From Tachypleus tridentatus (Eukaryota > Arthropoda > Merostomata > Xiphosura > Limulidae): DNA of 64,000 bases. The stretch covers positions 167,221,874 to 167,285,873 of the forward strand of contig NC_134830.1 in the NCBI RefSeq assembly GCF_004210375.1, given 5' to 3'. The notes below the pieces were generated by a model. That model had not been told where the DNA came from. It saw only the letters and a list, made by a program, of their open reading frames with translations, and ran no database searches. Each line of letters opens with the position of its first letter. Position 1 is the stretch's first letter. The translations under genes were made by a program, and so were the position numbers. Below are positions 48,702-60,689 of this stretch, piece by piece.

Positions 48702-49670
48702 CCACTTTTATTTATGGCTTAACAGTACTATACATTAATAAACTGTTAATAATCCATGTCTTCTAATCTCTGACAATGAGAACTACTCAGCAATCAACAT
48801 TTTTTTCCAGCAAATAACGAATAAATAGTATTAACTTTTTTGTTATGAAAGTAATTTTACCCTAAGTAAAGTAACTGTAGTTATGTTTGTAGCTTCTTAT
48901 AAGTAAGAAATATATAAACTTAAAGCCACACCATTATTGAGATATACAAGAGAAACACAAATAACAAGCATCACTATGGCTAGTTTTATAACAAATGGGT
49001 AACAGGCCACACACTAACATTGCGAGTTGTATACAAAATGAATATGTGCATACTACTGGAAGTAGTAATAGATAATATATTGATTATTTGGACAGTTGGA
49101 ATAATTGAAAATAACAATAATATGAATACTCAATGCTATTGTTGTTTGTCTCTTACTCATAAATAGGTACTATTATGAATTCTAACTTATGTAATTTATG
49201 ATGAATGTCTTTGGCAACTCTTTAGTAGACACTGTTGCATAATTGATTATTTTCATGAGACATGGAACTCAATAATTATGCTAAGCAGCATTGAATTAAC
49301 CAAACACAATACTGAAATCCATGATGGCATTATTTTGATTTCTTGAAATAATTAGAATAATTAAGAAACAACTGGAAAATTAATTTGAAATGTGATTATT
49401 TTTATGAAACTCATAAGCAATCAATTATATTAATTATATGAGATAATTCTTAGATCTAATAAGGATCAGACAGTGTTTTCCTAACATCTAAAAAAAGAAG
49501 TCAAAGAAAAAATACAGGTCTTTCTCTCATTTTTGTTAAGTCAATAGATATTGCAGACTCCTAAAGTCTTTTACATTACTCCAATTTTCAAGTGAAATAT
49601 GATATAATGAAGGAGAGCCAACTTGTATTCATTTAAAATTAACTTAATAGCAGCTTTAAACTAGGAAGTG
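48702..49670. other. No feature recognised
   Basis: Very AT-rich sequence with no repeat or coding signal that I can support. Confidence 0.5.
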
Positions 49671-49674
49671 ACAC

Positions 49675-50110
49675 ATGGCAAGATCCAGGATAAACTACAC
49701 ATTAAAATGTAGTAGTTTTAAGGGTAAGATAAACTGTTACTACTGTAATGCTAGATGTATCAAAAATAAAACATTACTTTATAGCTCTGGTAATAATGAA
49801 GGATTCTGATATAATGAGAATTACTTAAACTTCATTAACTGTAGAAATTTTAATTACAGAAATTTCTTTGAGATCCAGAGTTAATGAGTTCTTAATAAAG
49901 ACAGAATACTAAATAGAAAGAAAATAATGACTTTATACCCAATATAAGAGTTACATCCTGTAGGCCTTGAACATCAAGATAAAAATAAGGAGAATGAATC
50001 TGTTCAAGTTACTATTAGTGGATATAGGAGAAGAAGGTGTTTAGTATGAATTTGTTACAGACCATCAGATGAAACTGATAAAATTAATGAGGAATTCTTC
50101 AGTGAGATTA
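49675..50110 (+). mobile_element. CR1/L2-like LINE endonuclease fragment
   Basis: Plus strand: INCYYCNARCIKNKTLLY (about 49720-49780) and ICYRPSDETDKINEEFFSEI (about 50050-50110) are the first and a later block of an APE-type endonuclease (NARS...NK; CYRPP). Spacing is shortened and stops intervene. Its start corresponds to the endonuclease piece of the 8180-9690 copy. Confidence 0.65.
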
Positions 50111-50189
50111 TACTTATGAATGATTTTACTTACAAGCCACTAGCCTTGAGCTACCTCCTACATAAAAAAAACGTGTTTAATGTGAACTG

Positions 50190-50430
50190 TGCTAGTCACT
50201 GAAAGACAACATCATGTGATGAGATAGTTCTTCACCAATAGGAACAACACAACCTTCTGGTACAGTAGCTCCTCCTAAGCACTTGCACTTAAAGTAACTT
50301 CATTCTCATATGAGACAATAAAGAAGTGGGGAAGATGGGTGAGAAGGCATTTATCAGAAATACATTTTTAGAGTAGGAAAATGTGAACTTCTTCCAAGAT
50401 GCTACCTCTTCACACAGCATAGTTAGAAAC
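50190..50430 (+). repeat. DIRS-associated arm, forward orientation
   Basis: TTCTTCACCAATAGGAACAA then GGGTGAGAAGGCATTTATCAG, AAATACATTTTTAG, GGAAAATGTGAACTTC and GCTACCTCTTCACAC: the same order as the copy-1 arm at 10015-10095. No clear reversed partner. Confidence 0.55.
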
Positions 50431-50439
50431 ATATATTGA

Positions 50440-51050
50440 AATGGTGATGGAGCCAGTGCAAACACTAAACCTAGATGACCATCTTCAGAAAGTATCTAAA
50501 GGGAAAAACCATGGAAGGTAACAATGTATGGAAGGGGGTTTATAAGAATATATCTGGGGGAGACTGCAACTTCTCTCAACCAGGGTATATTCTTCATCTG
50601 GAAGGAGAGACAAAAGAGTCCCAAGTGTTACATGGATGGGCAAAAGTTTTGCATAACTAACTGAGCACCTTCACACAAGTGATTGGCAAATCAAGAAATA
50701 TATTGTATTTAGGGTATTATCAGACTGTACAGTGTGTGCCTGAATTTGACACAACTGCACAGAAGCAGGGGTGACAAACCCATCATACTAGCTGTTTGAG
50801 GGGTTACCCACACTATATAGACAGTGCCACCACTCTCCTGTTTCTCACCATATTGTATTGTACACAATCCATGAGGAATTTTCCAAGGTCTTCTAATTCA
50901 GCAGCTACGAAATGGTAAGTGGCAAGGATTTCTCATGTTCCACTTGAAAGGGGCAATTCATGTTAGAGAGATAATGACAAGTGCCTAGATCCTGATTGGA
51001 TGCTTCATAGGAAAAGTCCTACTGGAGACAGTGTACTGGGTGACTGCAAG
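50440..51050. repeat. R segment, copy 3
   Basis: Shares GAAAGTATCTAAAG, a GAAGG block, GACTGCAACTTCTCTCAACC (compare 10230) and a GGATGGGCAAAAG phrase with the copy at 10100. It lies between the arm and the recombinase end of the DIRS copy at 51.1-53.1 kb. Confidence 0.45.
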
Positions 51051-53100
51051 CTAAAAATGTTAGCAGTCTCTAAACTGATGCCAGGTTTTTCCATGACAGT
51101 CCACAGAATATATTAGCCTGGATCTTGCAATTGAGCAATTTTAATACCACAAGCATATCTCTAGTGGTATTGCAGAACACTAGATTTTGACAATGGGCAC
51201 TAGTAGAACTAGGGCAGATAGGTTGAACATTTTCTATTACCCCTGGCCTGGAAAGCAACACTAGCTATCTGGTTGGATTCTATAAAAATGAAGAGAGTGA
51301 AGTAAAAAGAAAATGTACTTAACCTTCTCAAAAATGGTGCATGTTTAAGAACAGTGGCCTGAGACAAGATAACATTGAAATCCCATAGGAGAAGAAACAA
51401 CCAAGTAATGAAGATAATGACAGTCAAATATGTGGATTCATCAGATGCTAGCCTGAAGGATCTCATCCAAGGATTAGTGAAAATGAAATGCAAAAGATTG
51501 AGACAGGTGACGAATTTGGTGAAATGAAATGTGAAAAAGTCTGCAAGTATCAATATCCAGGGAAGAATACAACAAATATAAAACTTGGCAGACTTATCCT
51601 ATAATAATAGAATGTGAGAAGTTTTTGGACCAAGAGAGGTTCCAAGATAAAAATAAATGATGATAGTAACCTTGAAAATGATATGTATATGCCATGTAAT
51701 GCTAAACAGTCCAACCAAACAAAGAAAAAACAAATATGGGTTCAAGTGAGTAAAGAGATAAGAAACTGAAGAAAGGGATGTTGGAGAGAAGGTACAACCA
51801 CCTTTCTGAGTAGCCAAAGTCTTCAGAAATACAGCATTGAATGAGTAGAGGAGTAAGTAATTATGGTGAAAGAGGGTGTGGGAAGCAATGATAGTATATA
51901 CATCTCAATGATGTCATTTAAGAGACTCACTACAGCTTTACAGAGAAGCATCTGTAAAAAGGTAAATATCCACCCAGGAGGCAGCAAAGGTATGCTCATT
52001 GTGGTACTGGCAGGGTCGAGCCACCAACAGAAGACCACAAGAGGAGGAAACTGGAAGCAACAATTAAGAACAACAAATTTATAGAAAGGTTTCACTGGTT
52101 GCACAATGTCCCCATGAGGAGGAACATGTGCATATGGCCTAAAGGAATAAATACTGTGAAGGAAGCCAGAGTCCCTCAAAGTGAAAGAACCTCACGCAGG
52201 AGGCAAATGTAAAGCATAAACCTTGGTGACAATACATTCTATTGCTTGCAGGCAAATTAGTGAAGGCTCAGCTTAATTGAGATGTTCCAAATATTTGGTA
52301 AGCATGAAAAAAAAGACTTTAAATGCTTGACATGCTATCCAAGAAGATGTAGGAGTGAGAGAATGAATCTTCCCAAGTATGGGAAAGAAGAAGCCAATCA
52401 TCCATGTAATAATTTAACCTTAGCCATAATCTGTGATCATGGCAGGTGAATGCCCCTCATAACTCACTTGCAGACACAAGGAAAAGCACAATGGCAAAAG
52501 GATGAACATGCAACAGGAAGACTCAATTCCAATGGGCAAAACAAGAAATTTTTTAGATAATGGGTCAATCAGAATGTTTAAAAAACTATCTGATAAGTCA
52601 GCCTTGTTTATCCACAGACAGCATGAAAAGGACCACTAGAGGAAAAAGAAATTCTCCATACAGAACCAAAGGATGGAAAAAACTGGTTTAAAAGATAACT
52701 ACCTGAGACACGAGTCCTCAGTTCTTGATGATCAGAAAGAAACAAGAGTAATAACCCACAGTAGAAATAAATACATTCATGACTAAGAGATCTCAGACTG
52801 TATCCTTGAGATGCTGAAGATAAAATTGTGGGTAAGAACCTCAAGAACCCACCTGCTGACTAAAAATGGAGACCAAAAACTAATGAAGTAAGACAGGCTG
52901 CTCTCCATGAAACAAATGATAACCTTGATTTAGCAAAGAGAGAGAATGAAAAGATGTAGACTGAGAAGGCTTAGGAATAGAAGGGTAAGGATGATAAGCC
53001 AAAGTAGAAAATGTCTCAGTCCAGGTCTCCAGGGAGTCAGGAACACCCTCAAAGACCTCTGAGTGAAGAAAAGGAGCTAGACAAAAATAACTCACAAAAA
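51050..53100 (-). pseudogene. DIRS-type retrotransposon remnant: gag, RT, RNase H, recombinase
   Basis: The most complete order on the minus strand. RT: KADLSDSFLNILIDPLSKKF (about 52600-52540), then ESSCCMFILLPLCFSL. RNase H: VFCWWLDPASTTMSIPLLPP (52000-51960), where WWLDP...G.PL.PP is the typical lead-in to the TDASL RNase H box, here decayed. Recombinase N-part: NPWMRSFRLASDESTYLT with ILSQATVLKHAPFLRRL (51470-51330). DIRS elements integrate by tyrosine recombinase and lack DDE integrase, which fits. Several stops and frame changes; inactive. Confidence 0.7.
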
Positions 53101-53256
53101 AGTACCTGTCAAATGATCTTTATTTATAGAAAATACAGGGTGATTCCTTTCAACTACAGTAACTTGGGTCACAAATTTAATATTGATGAAAATCCATCTA
53201 ATAGCACAACTAAATATACGGATCTTCATACAGTGCTGTGTAAGTCATTAAAACTA

Positions 53257-53522
53257 GCCTGGCATCACCAGGTAGTTAAGGCACTCAACTCGTAATCTAA
53301 GGGTTGCAGGTTCAAATCCCGGTCGCACCAAACATTCTCGTCCTTTCAGCCATGGGGGCATTATAATGTGATGGTCAATCCCATTATTCATTGGTAAAAG
53401 AGTAGCCCAAGAGTTGGTGGTGATGACTAACTGCCTTCCCTCTAATCTTACACTTCAAAATTAAGGATGGCTAGTGCAGATAGCCCTCGTGTAGCTTTGT
53501 GCAAAATTTAAAACAAACTAAA
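53257..53522 (+). mobile_element. tRNA-derived SINE, full length
   Basis: Begins GCCTGGCATCACCAGGTAGT and has the B-box-like GGTTCAAATCCC, then the standard body and an AAAACAAACTAAA tail. Flanked by TCATTAAAACTA (53245-53256) and TCACTAAAACCA (53523-53534), two mismatches. Confidence 0.9.
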
Positions 53523-53554
53523 TCACTAAAACCATGAAAGATAATGCTGAATAA

Positions 53555-53960
53555 TAGCAAAACTAACAGAATTTTAGAATATATTTACAAACAAATTGAA
53601 TAAAAGTTGAAAGAAAAAATTATCTCTTTATATTAATCACAGGTTAGGCCTTATTTTGAGAAGGTTTCCTTATCGAACAAATATTATGGCTTATTGAAGA
53701 GGGTTACTAGAATGATTGTCTTATGGAGATAGGTTTAGAATCTCTCAGCTAATTTAATCTTAAGAAGAGACAGGTAACAGAACATCTTATCAAAATTTAC
53801 AATATTATCTGTAGAATTCATAGGATTGAGGTCTCTGAAGACAAGAGAACATTAGTTTAATATTTGGAAAAGTCAGAATAGACTCCAATTTAACAATTTC
53901 AACTCCTACAAGGAACAAATTAAACCATGGAGAGTCTAAAATAAACATTCTTTTACCCTA
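53555..53960 (+). mobile_element. CR1/L2-like LINE, RT 3' end
   Basis: Plus strand gives KEKIISLY then SQVRPYFE, KRVTRMIV, and EFIGLRSLKTREH in changing frames. This follows the late-RT order SKEVILPLYKSLVRPHLEY...RVTRMI seen in the 8180-9690 copy. Heavily decayed. Confidence 0.6.
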
Positions 53961-53964
53961 TGTA

Positions 53965-55250
53965 GTTTCTCGCTATATACTAAACACTAGTTTTCACTTT
54001 ACCGTATTACTATTCTGTTCCATCACATCTGTTAAATGCTTTGAATGATTTTCTTGCTTGAAAACAATTTAATGCTTAGAAATATATTTCTTGAAGAATG
54101 GACCAGACTTCAGCAGTCATCAGTTTTCTGTAGATCATCAAAACTGTTTGCAAGGATGCAGCCCCACACTGATTTCTTACAATATTAAATATATGTATTG
54201 TATATTGATAACTATATGTTTTTGCCACTGAATAAACTATTGTTGATTGCTGCAGAACAACTTAAATTATTATTCATTTTCATAGAGCACAGATCTTCAG
54301 CTTTGTTCCTTTGTTAATGTATATCTTACTGTTTTTGTTGTACAGGTTACCTAGGAAACAGTAAAATATATGCTAACACAAACTGGTCTCAATGGACATG
54401 TGACTGCTCAAAAAATCCACTCCTAGGAAAGGTTATCAAACTAAAAGAGTAGAATGAGCAATTATTGCCCCTATATTCATGTTAAAAATTCATACATTAT
54501 GAATACATTTTAATGGAAATCTTAATAAGTCAAGCTTATTAATATAAGATGTATTGCTATGTAGTAAAACTGTACTGTATGTAAGATTCTGAGAAAAAAT
54601 ATTGAATGGAAACTACAAAGTTATTGGGAGGTAAATAAGATTCATGAATATGAACTTTTTAAGTCTAATAATAATATATTTTTGGTTCTAACGTGTACAT
54701 TTAAGTCCTTTATATACCTTTGAGAATTGAGTCTAAGCTTCTCACTATCACCACAAGAGGCACTGCAGGTAAAAAAATTACCATTTACAATACTATCAAA
54801 GTGATCAATGGAAAAAAAAAAAAAGTCCTCAACTTTCTTTGTTCTATATTATGAATATAACAGAATGAGAGAACACAAGTTATGAATTTGGAAAAAGAGA
54901 AGTTAAGCTCCAATTAAGACATTTTAATTTTTTAACAATGTGACTGGTTCAGCAAATGAGTAATAATCAGTAGCTATTTTTCTTAAATACAGGTGTGCAA
55001 AGACAGTTTTGCATGAATATATTATATAATAAGTTCTTCAAATAAAACAGCAAAATACCAAGTAAATATCTTTAAGAAATATTATGAAGTGTACTATAAA
55101 GCCAAAAACTAATGTTTTATAATTATAATGTTAATCATGACTCTCATCACTTATGCTGCATTAAAAAGTTCTTTTAATGAAATCACAACTGTAAACACTT
55201 TATAACTTAGTTACTGAAAACTTGTGTCTAGCACTATTAGTACAACTAAA
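53965..55250. other. No feature recognised
   Basis: AT-rich, without motifs that I can support. Confidence 0.5.
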
Positions 55251-55252
55251 TA

Positions 55253-55330
55253 CAGGGTGTTCGGAAAGTCACTGTGCAGTTTTGTCTGTTAATAAATATA
55301 TAAGTGCACAGTGACTTTCTGTACACCCTG
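55253..55330. mobile_element. 78-bp mariner-type MITE
   Basis: Near-palindrome. The left arm CAGGGTGTTCGGAAAGTCAC mirrors the right arm (reverse complement CAGGGTGTACAGAAAGTCAC), with TA on both sides (55251-55252 and 55331-55332). The CAGGGTG start and TA target duplication fit Tc1/mariner. No coding room. Confidence 0.92.
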
Positions 55331-55332
55331 TA

Positions 55333-56913
55333 GTATCAATATCACTATCTGTATACAAAAACTAAAACTTTTGTCTCTTATGTAATTTAATTGTAGGACA
55401 TGGAGGTTTTAATCTGTGTATTAATTTATTGTATGAATATAAAAATTTTATTTACAAAATGAATTTATATGAAAAATGTAGATATTGGTAATTATATTAT
55501 AGTAAAAGGTTAGAACCCAGTAATTTTCAATAGGAGGTGGTTTGGGTCAGTTTAGTGGATTATTAGTATGATGTTTACAATGTAAATTGTAATTTGATTA
55601 TCTGTAACAGAAATACAATTGCAAGTAAATTCTGATTCACAGTATAGTCTACTGTTACATCATTAAAGAATAAGTGGTCATTATACATTACTTATATGAT
55701 AAATTAATTTAAATTATTAATTAATATATCTTTAGCAAAATTAATCTGTACTGAAGTTGTAGTTTTGCAACTTATCATAAAAGTACTCGACTTAACCTGG
55801 TTTAATGATTTTAATCTTTTAATCTATACTTCATTTTTATTAAATTTAAGATTCTTAAAACCTTAATTTTATTTTTAATTTAATTCTTTTCTGAGTCTCA
55901 AGTACGCTTAAATCCTTAGAGACACCTTAGATGCTGTTGAATGAGGAATTATCGATGATTCTGGGGAAGATGTATCTGGTGGCGCCCACCCCTTTTCCAG
56001 GTAAATTCTACTACTAAACTGGACCATATAAATTTAGTGTAAACTATTAAGTAAATAGTTTTAACTCTAATATTTGAGTTTATCACGCTATTTCCATTTA
56101 CAATAATAAAAATATAATTGTCAGCTTGTTAAAGCTTAAATTCCTAAACTAAAGTATTTATTCAATCTGACCTTACCTAGCATCCCTAACATCTTAAAAT
56201 CTGTTTATATACAAAAAGCTATCCGTTTTGATCGTTGACTTTCTGCATAGGAAAGTAGGAATGAAGATCCTCGAACGCGACATCTAGTGATGATAGAACA
56301 ATCATAAACAAATAAACGTATTAATATGCTCAACTTCATAAATGTATTGCTTTTTTTTTTTTTCATGCAATGAAATACCATACGGACAAAGAAGCATATA
56401 GTTCTTCAGATTTATCTTTATACCCTTCTTGAGAAAATAAAAAAAATACAGTGCACTGATTTCTTTTTTTAGAAGATCGTTGATTCCCTTTATTGTAAAG
56501 TAACGGCTTTCATCTGTTAAAGAGCTCTGGGGTAGGTCTGCTTAATAACAGGAGGTTCGTCGAGATATTATATCAAAAACAGTTTCTGGATTCCCCGACT
56601 GAATTTAAGAAGGAAAGACTGCGTACATTGTAAAATATTCACCGAAAATAATTTTTATTCATACTAAAATACAATCAAAATAATGTATACAAGATAAAAG
56701 ACAATACCTTTAATGTATAGCTAACTATTTGCACTTTCCTAAAAGCTTATAATGTTGTTTAATAGTATTTAGTTAACGTTACAGTTATATAACAAGCTTT
56801 AGGAGAGTGTTGCCATTTACAAAGAAAGAACTTAAACTTCATTTACCAAGCTAAATACTTGAGCTCGAGAGCGAGAGTGAAAGCTAATGCAAAAATCATT
56901 ATATTGTGCAGCC
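55333..56913. other. No feature recognised
   Basis: Contains a less AT-rich patch near 55920-56000 (GGTGGCGCCCACCCC) and another near 56220-56290. Either could be part of a host exon or promoter, but no frame or splice pair supports it. Confidence 0.4.
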
Positions 56914-57437
56914 AGTACCGTATTTCCCGGCATTTTGATTAGCTAAAGTTTGAAAAAATAATAAACGTAAGAATAAGGTCGCAGCATTTTCATAATCTTA
57001 CCAGATTGTTTTGTAGATTATTTAGTGACTTACGGTTCATAAATTTCCTTACCCATTTCTCGTTTTTTGTGAGTTATATGCTTATCATATCTACCTTTGA
57101 AAATGCATACCTTATATTACCACTGGAGTATCTGTAATATTACCAGTAATAACGTTATCCTAAGCCTGAGGAGTTAAACACAGTGCCGGTATTACAGCAC
57201 TATACGTACGATGACATGCCTTGTTTTATTTATTTGTTATTTAATACTAAGTAACTTATATATTTCATTCTGGGTCATATAGAGGGGATTGGATTACTGT
57301 CTGGTATTGAAACACTTCCTCTAGGTTTAGGTTTGGGCCTATAAGCAACGTAACCTTTGGTCTGGAAGATGCAGGGTATATTTTTGAGACTTATTTTGTG
57401 AAAAAAGAGCACCTTCGATGCCGGGAAATACGGTACT
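56914..57437. mobile_element. MITE with 20-bp perfect terminal inverted repeats
   Basis: AGTACCGTATTTCCCGGCAT at 56914-56933 is the exact reverse complement of 57418-57437. A TA inside each end (56916-56917 and 57434-57435) suggests TA target duplication, with the element proper starting CCGTATTTCCCGG. Such CGTATTTxCCGG ends are common in Tc1/mariner/pogo-type MITEs. The short frame at 57275-57472 crosses its end and is not a gene. Confidence 0.85.
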
Positions 57438-57942
57438 TCTAACTTTATATTTTCAGAACACATGTACCTCACCAGATGGTGATAATATGGCTATTCATTG
57501 AATGAATTCCACAAATGACACTTCAAGTACTCCAGGAACAGTAAGTGAAAAATCTGTAACTTGCTACACAGAAGGGTGAAGTGTGATTATGAGAGATAAG
57601 GTAATGTAGTATGATGCAAAAAAATTAGAACACTTGTATAATAAGTTACAAGTACAGAAATGTATATTTTAATATTCTACAAACCAAAGATCCATTGTGA
57701 TTGATTCATGATACAGCTAGTGGTTCCAGAGCTCAAAGACAGGAAATAATTCAGACTTTTCGTAATACAAGGATTGGAGACTACTGAGTGTTGTTTTTTC
57801 TGGCTGTATTCATGTCGAAATAACGAATAGTAGTGCAAACACTGTGTTGTGCTGTGTTTTTGCTTTCAAGAGAAAAAGCCAACCATGCAGAAACAGAGTT
57901 ATCTATATATGTAGCTGCCCTTTCTTGAAACTTAATAAAAAC

Positions 57943-58202
57943 AAATGTAATGAGCTGGTCTTTATAATTTATTTCATCAAATGGATGGAAGATTTACTGA
58001 TTGATGTGTTAATTAACATTGTCCATTGCAGATATTTTAGTTCAAAGGTGGGTAACTCCATGGCCACTGGCCAAATGTAATGAGCTGGTCTTTATAATTT
58101 ATTTCATCAAATGGATGGAAGATTTACTGATTGATGTGTTAATTAACATTGTCCATTGCAGATATTTTAGTTCAAAGGTGGGTAACTCCATGGCCACTGG
58201 CC
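57943..58202. repeat. 130-bp tandem duplication across the hAT left end
   Basis: Two adjacent copies (about 57943-58072 and 58073-58202) of flank plus the first 30 bases of the hAT element. Breakpoints share CAAATGT: it precedes copy 1, joins the copies and ends copy 2. The copies are essentially identical, so the event is recent relative to decay of the transposase. Confidence 0.93.
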
Positions 58203-60584
58203 AAATGTGGTCAATAGATAGCACAATTATAACTAGCTCGAGTTTAGGAATCAAATTTTTCCATCATTTATTTTTATCGCAAATTTTGTAATCATCAACT
58301 GCACTGCCTCACGTCATTGCTAATGTCGCGCGCTTCATCACTGCCAAAGACTTCGCCCATTTTATGACGTAAGTTTGGTTTAGATGTTTGTTATCGAGTG
58401 TGCGTTGTTTTGCATGCGCTTGCAAACATATTTTTATTGTACAACTTTCAAGTGTTTAAATACATTTTGTTTTTAATCTCATAATATGGATAAGTGGATA
58501 GGTTGAAAACGAAAGAATTCAGATGATGGTGAACACTCAGAAAATAAAGACAATTTAATTGATTCTGGTATTACTGCTGAAAAGAGAATGGCACGTGACT
58601 GGAAAATCGTGAAACGAGAATTTAATGAAAGTTTGGAGTTGAAATTTGCAGTGATTGAAGCAAATAATAAGTCAGTGTGTCTTTTTTGTGACAAAGTTTT
58701 TAGGAATAATAAAGTATACAATCTTAAGCAACGCTTTAACAGTTTTCACAACGAATTTGATGTAAGATTTCCAGCTGATAGCAAAAATCATATAAATGAA
58801 ATTAGCCGTCTGAAAGCACAATTTCATGAAAATAGGGAGGCCAAAAAAGATTTTTATCATCAATAGAACTAGTTACATTAACTAGCTATAAAGTAACTTG
58901 GATTCTAGCTCAAAAGAGAAATCATCTTCTGATGCTAAACTAGTAAAATAAATATTAATTGTGGTCATTTAAATTCTGTTGGAGAATTATAATTCAAAAA
59001 TAAAAGATGATATTATTCAAAAGGTAAATGATTTGCAATTAAGTCGAAAAACAATTGTCCAAAGAAAGCTAGAGTTAGTGAAATACATAGAAAATCAGTT
59101 GCTTGAACAATTAAAAGACTGTTTGTATTTTTCTTTAGCACTAGATGAGTCAACAGATGTTAATGACACTGTACAGTTGATATTTTGGGTTCGATATGTA
59201 ACTTCAGATCTTCAAATGAGGGAAAAATGCTTGGCCTTTGTGGATTACGAGATCGAACATGTTGAAAAACATCTTTTAAAATTTTTTTGAAATGTCAAAA
59301 AAACTCAATCTGGATTTTAAAAAACTGGTTTCTGTCAGAACACGGTATTCCCGCCATGACTGGGGAAAATTAGGATTTGTTTTTCTTTTGAAGCAGCATT
59401 TAATAAAAAATAATGTGAAGTCCAACCTTCCATCTTTCCATTGGATTTTGCATCACTAAAATTTATGTGCTCAGATGCCTGAAAGTAACGAATTGAAAAA
59501 AATTTGATGGACATTGTTGTAAAAATTGTGAATTATATTAGAAGTGGAATCTCTCTCATTCATCGACAGTGTGTTGAGTCTTTGAAGAAAAGCAGTGACT
59601 GTACTTTTGATGATCTTACTGATTATTCAAATGTAAGATGGTTAAGTAGAGGAAAAGTCTTGGAACGATTTACTTCCTTATTTCCTCAAATAAAAGAGTA
59701 TCTTGTTGAAAAAGTAAAATTGAAAATTTTCCTGAAATTGAAATTTTGTCATGGCAGAGTGATTTGTACTTTCTGTGCGACATGATAGCTCACCTGAATT
59801 ATTTCAATACTAAGCTTCAGGGAAGAGGTAAAATAATAAGCGAGCAATCACAGTCTATTCATGAATTTCCATTAAAGCTAAACCTCCTTGGGTAACAATT
59901 ACAAAAGAATATTTTGACACATTTTACAAAGTTGAATAGTTTTCGAGAAAATGATAAGGGATATAATTTCTCTGACCCAAATCTGAATCAAACATCTATC
60001 TCAAAAATTTGAATCATGTTTCTCGGAATTTAAAAATTTGAAATTGATGTTTGAATTTTTGCATGATCCATTTCAATTTCACTTAGGAAATTTCAGTAAG
60101 AAAATTACAACTTTTTTTGTCTTTGGATAAGTGTGGATTTAAAGACGAGATACTTACCCTGCAAAGTGTAGAACAAATTTAATGATAAACAAAAATGTTT
60201 TGCCAGAGAGATGTTGCTCACTATTCTGATAAATGGGAGTCTTCCAAATTTATAGATAGCAATTTCAAAATTACTTTCCATGTTTGTATCCACATGGGTG
60301 TGTGAGTCAATGTTTTCAACGCTAGATTTTCTCAAGTCTAGATACAGATCTTGGCTTACTGACATAAATTTAGAGGCGGAGCTAAGATGCTCATTGAGCA
60401 TAGATATTAAGCCAAATTTCACGAAACTTGTTGATGAAAACCCTCATCAATTTTCACATTGAAGGTCAGTTGAAATACAATTATTTTGATTAAACTAACA
60501 TTTTTCTTTTTTTAATAGTGTGGCCAACACTATTTTCATTAGCCACAGTTGTGGTCACTATGAAAAATAAGTTTCCCACCTCTG
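58173..60584 (+). mobile_element. hAT-superfamily DNA transposon, 2412 bp
   Basis: Left end CAAAGGTGGGTAACT and right end (reverse complement CAGAGGTGGGAAACT) form short terminal inverted repeats. The 8-bp target duplication TTTTAGTT occurs at 58165-58172 and 60585-60592, the size typical of hAT. A broken transposase lies inside. A second, solo copy of the left end (58043-58072) with its own TTTTAGTT comes from the tandem duplication. Confidence 0.94.
58486..60462 (+). pseudogene. hAT transposase (ZBED/GTF2IRD2-like), broken
   Basis: Starts MDKWIG, then TGA at 58504, and continues KRKNSDDGE. Next comes a BED-type zinc-finger-like part (VCLFCDKVFRNNKVYNLKQR). Then CLYFSLALDESTDVNDTVQL (about 59130-59180), the segment with the first catalytic Asp of this group; SNVRWLSRGKVLERFTSLFP (about 59625-59680); and the C-terminal dimerisation block WVCESMFSTLDFLKSRYRSW (about 60295-60350), ending with TGA at 60460-60462. 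The frame shifts at least four times (between 58866 and 58979, near 59290-59504, and after 59785). Similar domesticated genes exist in vertebrates, but this copy is plainly dead. Confidence 0.85.
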
Positions 60585-60689
60585 TTTTAGTTAAATAGTG
60601 GAATAAAACACTTGAAGACTTCCAAATAAACAAAGGAACTAAGTTAAACAGTCAGTTGTAAGGTGTTTGAACTGGGGAAGACACACAAA

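Noticed and set aside
53257..53340. Possible tRNA gene (A-box and B-box-like sequence)
   Set aside because: This is the tRNA-derived head of a SINE. The same head occurs at the other full-length copies with the same body, and the cloverleaf is not maintained. The heads at 61736, 62830 and 63390 were rejected for the same reason.
58019..58291. Two overlapping open frames sharing 46 residues (57844-58080 and 58019-58291)
   Set aside because: The shared sequence is produced by the 130-bp tandem duplication, not by a duplicated gene.
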